This document shows positions 1 through 6,369 of a stretch of 6,927 nt of DNA, one piece after another (the stretch's first letter is position 1; each line of letters begins with the position of its first letter). Made by a program: the position numbers and the translations under genes. The DNA lies in contig JALHTN010000708.1 in assembly GCA_022865865.1 (NCBI GenBank), positions 1-6,927 on the forward strand, read 5' to 3'. The notes beneath the pieces are model-generated. The model was not told the origin of the DNA and ran no database searches. It saw only the letters and a program-made list of their open reading frames with translations. Source of the stretch: Anaerolineales bacterium (GTDB lineage Bacteria > Chloroflexota > Anaerolineae > Anaerolineales > UBA4823).

Positions 1-147
1 TTCTGAGCGTTTATTATTCGTTTGTTTTGTGTTTTCCGAACATGTGGGGTTGAGTTTGGCAGTCTGAGGAATCTATATTATTGATTTCCCCCTGCTTGGC
101 TATCCCGACAAGTCAGAACACACGATCATCCTCTACAAAAAGCGGGA

Positions 148-156
148 TGGTATACT
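148..156 (+). promoter_or_regulatory. Candidate extended -10 promoter for the BTAD-ATPase regulator
   Basis: The sequence TGGTATACT combines a TG-N extended -10 element with the hexamer TATACT at 151-156, which matches 5 of 6 bases of TATAAT. The hexamer 17 bp upstream (atcctc) is a poor -35, as is tolerated for extended -10 promoters. Transcription would start near 163 and leave a leader of about 65 nt before the ATG at 228. A competing candidate further upstream is TTGAGT (50-55) with TATATT (74-79) at 18-bp spacing. The assignment rests on motif reading only. Confidence 0.35.
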
Positions 157-227
157 TTGAGCGCTGAGATTTATCTAGTAGTTTTGTCTTTTTTGTTCCA
201 TTCGGATTCCATAATTATTTGAAAGAA

Positions 228-3200
228 ATGCTGAAAGCCAAATTACTGGGCAAGTTTGAAATCCATATCGATGGAGCTCCCATCGAAATTCCATCGCGCA
301 AAGCACAATCATTACTGGCTTATCTCTTGATGAACTCAAAAAGCCAGCATAGGCGTGAGAAAATCGCTGGAATCCTTTGGCCGGAAAGCGATGAGCCTTC
401 AGCACGCAGCAAATTGCGTTACTCACTGTGGCAATTACGTAGTGCCATCGGTGATGATTATTTCCTTGCGGATAAAATGTCCCTGGCATTCAACCAGGAT
501 GCAGATCATTGGGTTGACTGTGCTGAACTTGAACATACACCTGCTGAAAACTTATCTACAGAACAATTAAAACAAGCCGCTGCCTTATATCAAGGGGAAT
601 TCCTGCCCGGTTTCTATGAGGATTGGATATTCCTTTCGCGTGATCAGCTGCGGGCTTCCTATGACAATAAAATAGCACTGCTCTTGCAGCGTTTGAGCAA
701 GGAGGAGCGCTGGCGGGAAGTTCTTGAGTGGGCAGAGAGATGGATATCCCTTGGGCAAATTCCAGAAACAGCTTTTCAGGCCATGATGATCGCTCATAAT
801 CATTTGGGAGATAATGCGGGTGCAACCACTACCTACCTGAGATGTGAGCAAGCTCTCAATGATGAGCTGGGTGTTGAACCTTCTGAAATGACTAAAAATA
901 TTTACGATCTCATCATACGCGGTGAGCTGCCAGAGGTCTCCGTGGGGTACCCTGCTACCTCTGCAGCTAAACCCGAGCACCGTTCCAAACCTTATCCCGG
1001 GATGGATGAAGAAAAACCAGAATTTAGGCGCAGTGCATTTGTCGCTCGGGAAGTGGAACTTGCCTGGTTGGACAGTAAGCTTGATTTGGCTCTTGCAGGT
1101 GATGGACAGGTTGCCTTCGTGGTGGGTGATGCTGGTCAAGGGAAGACTGCCATATTGAAGCAATTCAGTCAGCGAGCTCAAAAAGCGCATGAAGATTTAG
1201 TAATCGCTTATGCTACCTGTGAGGCTTTCTCTGGAATCGGCGATCCCCACCTTCCATTTCGCAATATTATGGCTCTTCTTAATGGAGATGTTGCTGCCAA
1301 GCAATCCACCAGGGTGATCAATCAGGAAAATGCCCAGCGATTGTGGGATCTGATTCCTCATTCTTCGCAAGCATTACTTGATTATGGACCAGATCTAGTT
1401 GAAAGTTTTATACCCGGTGAATCCCTTGTGAGGCGTGCATCATCTTACACACTTGATCGACCTGATTGGTTGGAGCGCTTGGATCGCGAGGTAGAACTAC
1501 GTAAAGGCAGACCTTATCCCATAAATATCAACCATGGAGATTCCGAGAGGGATCTTTTTGACCAATACTCACGAGTATTGCAAAAACTTTCACAGACACA
1601 TCTACTTCTATTAATCCTGGATGACTTGCAGTGGGCTGATCTTGGAACCCTCAGTTTACTATTCCACCTTGCCCGCAGGATTGAGGGACATCGCATTCTA
1701 ATCTTAGGGTCATATAGACCCGATGATGTTGCTCAAATTCGTGATCATACTCAACACCCCTTAGTTCAGATGCTGCCAGAAATTAGACGTAAATACGGAA
1801 AGATTGAGATCAACCTGGATCGTACTGATCAGGATGAACGGCGTAAATTTGTGGACGATTTCCTAAATACTGAATTAAACAACCTCGATGAAGGATTTCG
1901 TCAGGCATTATTCCAGCATACTGCTGGTCATCCACTTTTCACCATCGAGCTGCTGCGCCAGATGCAAGATCAAGGTTCAATTATCAAAGATGTTCACGGA
2001 CATTGGGTGGAGAGTCAGGAGCTTTCCTGGGGGACCATGCCTGCCAAGGTCGAGGCAGTCATTGAACGTCGAATTAATCGTTTACCACCAGAATTAAGAG
2101 AAATATTGAACGCAGCCAGTGTTGAAGGGGAGGAATTCACTGCAGAGGTTATTGCTGCGGTTATGGGATTAGATGAGTCAGAGATCATTCACCGGTTGAG
2201 TCAAGATTTAGCCAAGGTGCACAGGCTGGTTGAAGTCAGTGAAATTAAGCGTGTTGGGCAGCAGCGGTTGTCAGTTTACAGATTCCGTCACAACCTGTTT
2301 CGGAAATATGTTTACGAGAACCTTGATATCGCAGAGCAAGCCTATCTGCATGAAAAAATTGGTGCTGGGTTGGAGCAATTTTATGGGGATAAGAAGGAGT
2401 TAGTCGCTGTTAAATTAGCGAGACACTACGAATTATCTGGAGTGGTTGAAAAGGCAATTGATTTTCTTTTACTAGCCGCCAAGAATGCGAAACGTGTATC
2501 AGCCAATGAACAAGCGATTGGTCAGCTAAGAAAAGGCTTAGAGTTACTAAACCAATTTCCAGAAGGTAAGAAGCGCGCTGAAACAGAGCTGGCCCTGCAA
2601 ATCTCCTTGGGCGCACCTCTAGTTGCGACTCAAGGATATGCCTCCCAACAGGCTGAACTAACCTTTGAACGAGCGAGAGAACTTTGCGAGCAGACTGGGG
2701 ATAATCAGCAGATCGCTCCGGCATTATGGGGTCTGTGCGCATTTTATCAGGTGAGGGGAAAACACATGACTGCATACCAAATGGCAAAACAGATACTGGT
2801 ACTTGCTGAAGGCGGCGAGGATACCAACCTTATGTTATTAGCCCATTGGATGCTTGGTTTTACCCACACTCATCTGGGGGAGATTTCTGCTGCCAGGGAT
2901 CACCTTGAAACTGCTCTGGATCTTTATGACAGCAGCCAGGATGATTCCTTAACCTTCCTGTACGGTCAGAATCCCAGGGTGACCTGTTTAAATTACCTGG
3001 CATTGAACTTGTGGATGCTAGGCTACCTTGATCAAGCTGTGGACAAATGTCAGGAGGCTGTCATATATGCAGAGCAAATATCACACCCATACAGCCTAAC
3101 CTTTGCTCATGGAATGGCCGCCCTGTTTCATTCATTGAGAAGAGATTCGCAATCTGCACTGCTCCACAGTGAGCAGACGTTCAAATTAGCTAAAGAATCG

Positions 3201-3734
3201 GGTTTCCCATTTTTCTTAGCGTTGGGCATGATCATCCGGGGATGGGCGAGATTACAATCCGGGAAAGCGGGAATGGCGCTCAAGCTGATGGAAAATGGGA
3301 TTAATGCAATGCAAGCTATTGGTGCTGAGCTTGGCCGTCCTTACTTTCTTTCACTCATGGCTGAAGCTTATGGGGAGAAAATCGAAAATAAGGAGGGGTT
3401 AAAGCTAATTGAAACTGCCTTGGACAAGGCAGAGTCAAGTCATGAGCTGTGGTATGAATCCAGTCTTAATTGGTTGTGGGGATATTTAGCGGATGTTCAA
3501 GGTGTGTCTGAGGGTGAGATCGCCACCCGGTATTGGCAGGCGATCGAGATTGCGAAAAAACAAAAAGCGAAAACCTTGGAGCTGCGAGCAGCGGTGACTC
3601 TGGTTAAATTTGATCAAGCAGGAGACCAAGCGCAGATGGCGAGAGATGTAATGAGAGATACTTATCTTTGGTTTGAGGAAGGATTTGACAGTGATTTGTT
3701 AGTAGAGGCAAGGACATTAACCGATAAGGCATGA
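228..3734 (+). CDS. BTAD / AAA-ATPase / TPR transcriptional regulator (SARP/STAND-like)
   Basis: This is a probable ATP-dependent cytoplasmic transcription regulator of 1168 aa. Residues about 5-92 look like the OmpR-type winged helix of SARP/AfsR-like activators (LLGKFEIHIDG, then SRKAQSLLAYLL, LWPES and LRYSLWQLR). Residues about 95-230 fit the bacterial transcriptional activator domain (BTAD), with LYQGEFLPGFY as a hallmark. After a polar linker (about 231-267) comes an AAA_16/STAND ATPase. Walker A is GDAGQGKT at 300-307. Walker B is LLLLILDD, ending at D465-D466 and followed by LQWAD. RPDDV (497-501) and GHPLFTIELL (567-576) are further family motifs. RFRH at 685-688 begins a helical region, and from about 735 to the end the protein is TPR-like, including GAPLVATQGYA (795-805), familiar from ATPase-TPR regulators and adenylate-cyclase-linked proteins. 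No C-terminal LuxR HTH or cyclase domain is visible. An in-frame TTG at 219 would add three residues. ATG 228 is preferred, but neither start has a good Shine-Dalgarno. The inducer and targets cannot be told from sequence. Confidence 0.9.
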   Translation: MLKAKLLGKFEIHIDGAPIEIPSRKAQSLLAYLLMNSKSQHRREKIAGILWPESDEPSARSKLRYSLWQLRSAIGDDYFLADKMSLAFNQDADHWVDCAELEHTPAENLSTEQLKQAAALYQGEFLPGFYEDWIFLSRDQLRASYDNKIALLLQRLSKEERWREVLEWAERWISLGQIPETAFQAMMIAHNHLGDNAGATTTYLRCEQALNDELGVEPSEMTKNIYDLIIRGELPEVSVGYPATSAAKPEHRSKPYPGMDEEKPEFRRSAFVAREVELAWLDSKLDLALAGDGQVAFVVGDAGQGKTAILKQFSQRAQKAHEDLVIAYATCEAFSGIGDPHLPFRNIMALLNGDVAAKQSTRVINQENAQRLWDLIPHSSQALLDYGPDLVESFIPGESLVRRASSYTLDRPDWLERLDREVELRKGRPYPININHGDSERDLFDQYSRVLQKLSQTHLLLLILDDLQWADLGTLSLLFHLARRIEGHRILILGSYRPDDVAQIRDHTQHPLVQMLPEIRRKYGKIEINLDRTDQDERRKFVDDFLNTELNNLDEGFRQALFQHTAGHPLFTIELLRQMQDQGSIIKDVHGHWVESQELSWGTMPAKVEAVIERRINRLPPELREILNAASVEGEEFTAEVIAAVMGLDESEIIHRLSQDLAKVHRLVEVSEIKRVGQQRLSVYRFRHNLFRKYVYENLDIAEQAYLHEKIGAGLEQFYGDKKELVAVKLARHYELSGVVEKAIDFLLLAAKNAKRVSANEQAIGQLRKGLELLNQFPEGKKRAETELALQISLGAPLVATQGYASQQAELTFERARELCEQTGDNQQIAPALWGLCAFYQVRGKHMTAYQMAKQILVLAEGGEDTNLMLLAHWMLGFTHTHLGEISAARDHLETALDLYDSSQDDSLTFLYGQNPRVTCLNYLALNLWMLGYLDQAVDKCQEAVIYAEQISHPYSLTFAHGMAALFHSLRRDSQSALLHSEQTFKLAKESGFPFFLALGMIIRGWARLQSGKAGMALKLMENGINAMQAIGAELGRPYFLSLMAEAYGEKIENKEGLKLIETALDKAESSHELWYESSLNWLWGYLADVQGVSEGEIATRYWQAIEIAKKQKAKTLELRAAVTLVKFDQAGDQAQMARDVMRDTYLWFEEGFDSDLLVEARTLTDKA

Positions 3735-3810
3735 TAGAACGAAAATCCATATATGATCGAAAATAATTCCATCATTCCTTTGTAGATTCCGTTAATAAAT
3801 AGAGAATAAC
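3735..3810. other. Convergent intergenic gap, no clear terminator
   Basis: This AT-rich 76-bp gap separates two genes that converge on it. I looked for a bidirectional terminator and found only weak, AT-only complementarity, for example AATAA/TTATT with a 1-nt centre at 3805-3815. No GC-rich stem followed by a T-run is present on either strand. Termination here may be factor-dependent, or transcripts may overlap at their 3' ends. Confidence 0.5.
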
Positions 3811-4515
3811 TTATTTCGAAAACACTGCGTATGCGGTATCCAGCTGCAGTATAAAGTCCTCGCCGTGTTCAATTTCCCGAAAGTCAGCTTTGAGCCTTTC
3901 ATAATCATCTTGAAGACTGGTATCAGTGGGGGATTTGAGCATTTTCGAAATCAAAATATATCCGTGATTAAGCAGCTCATCCACCAAAGCATCTGCTCGT
4001 TTGGCAAAAAGGATGCCCTGTTCAAAATTGTCGATCGCCTGGTTGTACTCACCATCTGCCAGATGGTAAGCCGCGACCATCCAGAATGCCCGGCTGGTGG
4101 GTAAATCGCCGCGTTCGAGTTCTATAGCCAGGCGCAAGTTAACCCTGGCCGCATCAAATCCAGCCTCATGATCCGCAGAAGTGATCTCTATACCTGACTC
4201 ATCCCAGCCGATCCATGCAAAAGAGGCAAAATTGTAGGCAAAGCCTTTCGAAGCACTGCGCAGTTCGTAGGCCAATTCCGGATCCGAGGCATAAAAATCC
4301 AGTGCAGTTTGCAACCCGAATTGGGTTCCAGCCCGGGCAAAAGCCAGCGCCCCGACCAGGTCTTTCTCATTCCAGTATTGATGGCGCATAACATCTGCCA
4401 GAGTGTTCAGAGTTATTTTTGGATCTGGCAGTGCGCACTGGGAGATAATCGCGGGAAATGAATCTTTGGTCTGGTAGAGTTCAAGGGTGTTTTCTGCTAA
4501 TTGTTTGATATCCAT
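3811..4515 (-). CDS. Unrecognised helical protein with TPR-like repeats
   Basis: I do not recognise this 234-aa protein as a named family. It looks soluble: no signal peptide or membrane segment is visible, and it is rich in Ala, Leu, Asp and Glu. Almost the whole chain reads as amphipathic helices. The clearest TPR-like pair is at residues about 141-173, with the pattern W-x2-AAYHLADGEYNQAIDNFEQG. Weaker helix pairs occur at about 49-75 and 83-130, the second with an aromatic-rich stretch (FAYNFASFAWIGW) at 92-104. TPR proteins usually act as protein-binding scaffolds, so a partner-binding role is an inference, not a reading. The start ATG is the first in frame, and the next Met is residue 43. 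No Shine-Dalgarno lies upstream: the 14 nt before the ATG are nearly all A and T. The gene converges on the large regulator and diverges from the membrane-protein gene, so it is probably transcribed alone. Confidence 0.8.
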   Translation of the reverse strand: MDIKQLAENTLELYQTKDSFPAIISQCALPDPKITLNTLADVMRHQYWNEKDLVGALAFARAGTQFGLQTALDFYASDPELAYELRSASKGFAYNFASFAWIGWDESGIEITSADHEAGFDAARVNLRLAIELERGDLPTSRAFWMVAAYHLADGEYNQAIDNFEQGILFAKRADALVDELLNHGYILISKMLKSPTDTSLQDDYERLKADFREIEHGEDFILQLDTAYAVFSK

Positions 4516-4615
4516 AAATATTTACATTCAATGATTAATATTCGTAATTTCTACTGATGAATGAGGCTGCCTGTTATCGATCTAATGACATATTATTGAT
4601 TTTTTTTATGCTTCC

Positions 4616-4640
4616 CCAGTAGGGATTAGAACCCTACTGG
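4616..4640. repeat. Perfect 25-bp inverted repeat in divergent intergenic region
   Basis: The arms CCAGTAGGG (4616-4624) and CCCTACTGG (4632-4640) are perfectly complementary across 9 bp and flank a 7-nt centre, ATTAGAA. The site lies about 100 bp upstream of the minus-strand start at 4515 and about 120 bp upstream of the plus-strand start at 4762. An 8-T run (4600-4607) lies to its left, which is the wrong side for a plus-strand terminator and gives an A-run on the minus strand, so it is not an intrinsic terminator in either direction. It may be a regulator-binding site or an RNA hairpin in a leader. Its function is not shown. Confidence 0.75.
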
Positions 4641-4656
4641 AGGATCTTCCTGATCG

Positions 4657-4696
4657 TACGGTTTTACTTTACACTTAGCCTATCCTTCAAACCGTA
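4657..4696. repeat. Second inverted repeat, 8-bp arms, overlapping a possible -10
   Basis: TACGGTTT (4657-4664) and AAACCGTA (4689-4696) are perfectly complementary and separated by 24 nt. The left arm overlaps the palindrome CGTACG (4655-4660). The right arm overlaps TATAGT (4695-4700), a 5-of-6 match to a -10 box that could serve the membrane-protein gene, with transcription from about 4707. No good -35 is present at 16-18 bp. An operator covering the promoter is a possible reading, but 8-bp arms this far apart could arise by chance in AT-rich DNA. Confidence 0.4.
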
Positions 4697-4761
4697 TAGT
4701 CAAGAGGATAGAACTTTGGAATTAGGCGAGTGATTACAAGATTGAGCATTGGAGGCCTGGA

Positions 4762-5214
4762 GTGAACGGAATGACATTATATATCATCATTGGGGTGGCG
4801 CTCGTTGCGCTTTTGGTGGGCGCAGTGGCATTGGTCCGCTGGCGGCGAGAACCGAGAATCAGGGAGCACAATGGAGTTCATCCCTTGCTGCTCCTTGGCA
4901 TCGTGTTTATTATCCCAGGACTGCTGAACCTGATAATGGATGGGGAAGAATCGGTCTTCCTGACCATGGGAATTATCTTTACCCTCGCAGGTATCATAGC
5001 CCAATTTCTGACCAGGACACCGCAAGATTCTGTAGCTAGGAAGCGGAGTTTAATCGGTTCATTAATCGGATTCTCAGCGGGTGCTGCAGCTGGAGCTACA
5101 CTTAGTCTGGTTTACGATTGGCCATTGATACTGATGATCTTAAGGTTTGGTGCGCTGGGTCTCCTAATTGGCATGTTTGTGGAGCGATTTTATCAGAGCC
5201 GCATCCAGGCTTGA
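4762..5214 (+). CDS. Small five-helix membrane protein of unknown function
   Basis: This is a 150-aa integral membrane protein that I cannot assign to a family. Hydrophobic segments lie at residues about 5-25, 40-59, 64-83, 96-117 and 121-141. Basic residues follow the first helix (RWRREPRIR, 26-34) and precede the fourth (ARKR, 92-95), so both of these loops probably face the cytoplasm. The fourth helix is rich in small residues (GFSAGAAAGA), which suggests tight helix packing. No catalytic, metal-binding or transport motif is visible. The GTG start at 4762 is chosen because GGAGG (4751-4755) sits 6 nt upstream. ATG at 4771, with GGAG 8 nt upstream, is the alternative and would remove three residues. 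The gene appears monocistronic: it diverges from the gene on its left and is followed by a strong terminator. Confidence 0.8.
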   Translation: MNGMTLYIIIGVALVALLVGAVALVRWRREPRIREHNGVHPLLLLGIVFIIPGLLNLIMDGEESVFLTMGIIFTLAGIIAQFLTRTPQDSVARKRSLIGSLIGFSAGAAAGATLSLVYDWPLILMILRFGALGLLIGMFVERFYQSRIQA

Positions 5215-5255
5215 TCGCATTAAAGGACGAGCCAACCTAACATGATTACCCTTGC

Positions 5256-5286
5256 CTCCCCACGCGAGTGGGGAGTTTTATTTATT
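5256..5286 (+). terminator. Rho-independent terminator after the membrane-protein gene
   Basis: CTCCCCAC (5256-5263) pairs perfectly with GTGGGGAG (5268-5275) around a GCGA tetraloop of the stable GNRA class. The 8-bp, GC-rich stem is followed directly by TTTTATTTATT (5276-5286). It begins 41 nt after the stop codon at 5212-5214. It ends the upstream transcript and separates it from the oxidoreductase unit. Confidence 0.93.
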
Positions 5287-5344
5287 AACACCAAAAGCCA
5301 TTTCAATCTGGTTCGAGTGAGTGCTTTCATCAACTCCGAACTGC

Positions 5345-5373
5345 TATACAAACATTAATCCTTGCTCTATACT
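5345..5373 (+). promoter_or_regulatory. Candidate sigma-70-type promoter for the LLM oxidoreductase gene
   Basis: TATACA (5345-5350, 4 of 6 to TTGACA) and TATACT (5368-5373, 5 of 6 to TATAAT) are spaced by exactly 17 bp. Transcription would start near 5380 and give a leader of about 48 nt to the ATG at 5428. The position, just downstream of a strong terminator and upstream of a gene with a strong ribosome binding site, supports the call. Confidence 0.5.
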
Positions 5374-5418
5374 ATGTAATGAAGGTTGATGAGGGGTGAG
5401 AATCACTTGAATTGGACC

Positions 5419-5427
5419 GGAGGTGAT
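5419..5427 (+). promoter_or_regulatory. Strong Shine-Dalgarno fixing the LLM oxidoreductase start
   Basis: GGAGGTGAT directly abuts the ATG at 5428 and is fully complementary to the 16S rRNA 3' end. The GGAGG core leaves 4 nt to the start codon, which is short but workable. It favours ATG 5428 over the in-frame TTG 5386 and ATG 5389, which would add a non-conserved extension of 13-14 residues reading through this site. Confidence 0.75.
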
Positions 5428-6300
5428 ATGCAATACGGTTTATCTATTCCCCAACTGGATGATTTCGCGAATGTCAGGCGCCTGGCTGACCTGGCGAGCG
5501 AGGCTGAGGAGGCAGGATGGGATGGGTTCTTCGTTTGGGACCATATCCTGTTTGATGATTTGTGGCGCCGGGTGATCGATCCCTGGATCGCCCTGGCTGC
5601 AATCGCCATGAGCACCAGCAGAATCCGCATGGGAACGATGGTCACCCCATTGGCACGCCGCAGGCCCTGGAAATTGGCGCGTGAGGCACTCTCTATTGAT
5701 CAGCTCTCAAAAGGGCGGCTGATACTGGGGGTTGGTCTCGGTGCACCGGAAGAATGGGAGTTTGGATACTTCGGAGAAGAGACGGACGCAAAACTGCGCG
5801 CAAAGAAAATGGACGAAGGTTTGGAAATATTAAGCGGTTTGTTGAGCGGGGAACTATTTAGCTTCCAGGGAGAATTTTACAATTTAAAGGAGATGCGCTT
5901 CCTACCCAAACCGGTACAATCACCCCATATCCCGATCTGGGTTGGTGGGACCTGGCCGAATAAAAAGCCCCTCCAACGAGCTGTAAAATATGATGGCTAC
6001 TTTCCGGATGTTTTACAATACCCAGTGACACCAGATGATTGGGTCAAGGTATCAGCTTTCATCGAGAGTCAGCGAGGGAAAGATTCAGCGTTCGACCTGG
6101 TGCAGTATGGGGTTACGCCGGGGGATGATCCGGCAGCCGCGGTGGCTCTGCTGGCACCTTACCAGGCAGTTGGCATTACCTGGTGGATAGAAGGAATCAG
6201 TCCCTTCGATTATGGCTTTGACTGGGCTGATGCCTGGACCCCGGAGATCGTTGAAAAGCTGGAATTGCGTATCCGCCAGGGTCCACCGAAGCTGATTTGA
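5428..6300 (+). CDS. LLM-class flavin/F420-dependent oxidoreductase
   Basis: This 290-aa protein belongs to the bacterial luciferase-like monooxygenase superfamily, soluble TIM-barrel enzymes that use FMN or coenzyme F420. Family motifs appear in the usual order: an N-terminal strand (MQYGLSIPQLDD), then EEAGWDGFFVWDH (27-39), then RIRMGTMVTPLARRRPWKLA (65-84). These are followed by LSKGRLILGVGLG (93-105), the cofactor-loop-like stretch after it with EEWEFGYFG (108-116), and KPVQSPHIPIWVGG (161-174). The length is normal for the shorter, F420-like branch. Neither the substrate nor the choice between FMN and F420 can be settled from sequence. The start is set by the Shine-Dalgarno at 5419-5427. 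It is the first gene of a unit that may include the DinB-like gene 69 bp downstream, with no terminator between them. Confidence 0.92.
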   Translation: MQYGLSIPQLDDFANVRRLADLASEAEEAGWDGFFVWDHILFDDLWRRVIDPWIALAAIAMSTSRIRMGTMVTPLARRRPWKLAREALSIDQLSKGRLILGVGLGAPEEWEFGYFGEETDAKLRAKKMDEGLEILSGLLSGELFSFQGEFYNLKEMRFLPKPVQSPHIPIWVGGTWPNKKPLQRAVKYDGYFPDVLQYPVTPDDWVKVSAFIESQRGKDSAFDLVQYGVTPGDDPAAAVALLAPYQAVGITWWIEGISPFDYGFDWADAWTPEIVEKLELRIRQGPPKLI

Positions 6301-6369
6301 TATAAGATTTTTGAATTGGATTTTCAGTTACCTGGATTCGAATGTATGGATCCTGATTGAGATGTGGGC

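Noticed and set aside
1..174. Possible small gene or upstream gene end at the left edge
   Set aside because: Both strands carry stops in short order. The best minus-strand start gives only about ten codons. Nothing beyond promoter candidates can be supported.
585..1190. 201-codon open frame on the minus strand inside the regulator gene
   Set aside because: It lies wholly within the well-supported BTAD-ATPase coding sequence, and its translation shows no recognisable domain. It is a shadow frame.
2410..2787. 125-codon minus-strand open frame inside the regulator gene
   Set aside because: It is fully overlapped by the TPR region of the regulator and has no family motif, consistent with a shadow frame.
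3760..3790. Three ATTCC copies in the convergent gap as a repeat array
   Set aside because: The units are 5 bp with irregular spacing (near 3766, 3774 and 3785) in AT-rich DNA, well within chance.
4613..4640. tRNA T-arm look-alike on the minus strand (GGGTTCTAATCCC inside the palindrome)
   Set aside because: It differs from the T-loop consensus at the conserved purine position, and no matching acceptor, D or anticodon arms occur at tRNA spacing upstream on that strand. It is explained as a simple hairpin.
4600..4640. T8 run plus hairpin as an intrinsic terminator
   Set aside because: On the plus strand the T-run precedes the stem, and on the minus strand the stem is followed by A residues. 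Neither orientation gives a stem followed by U's.
4749..5039. 96-codon plus-strand frame overlapping the membrane-protein gene
   Set aside because: It would start at a TTG that overlaps the Shine-Dalgarno region of the membrane-protein gene, and its composition is not protein-like. The 4762 frame has the hydrophobic periodicity and the ribosome binding site.
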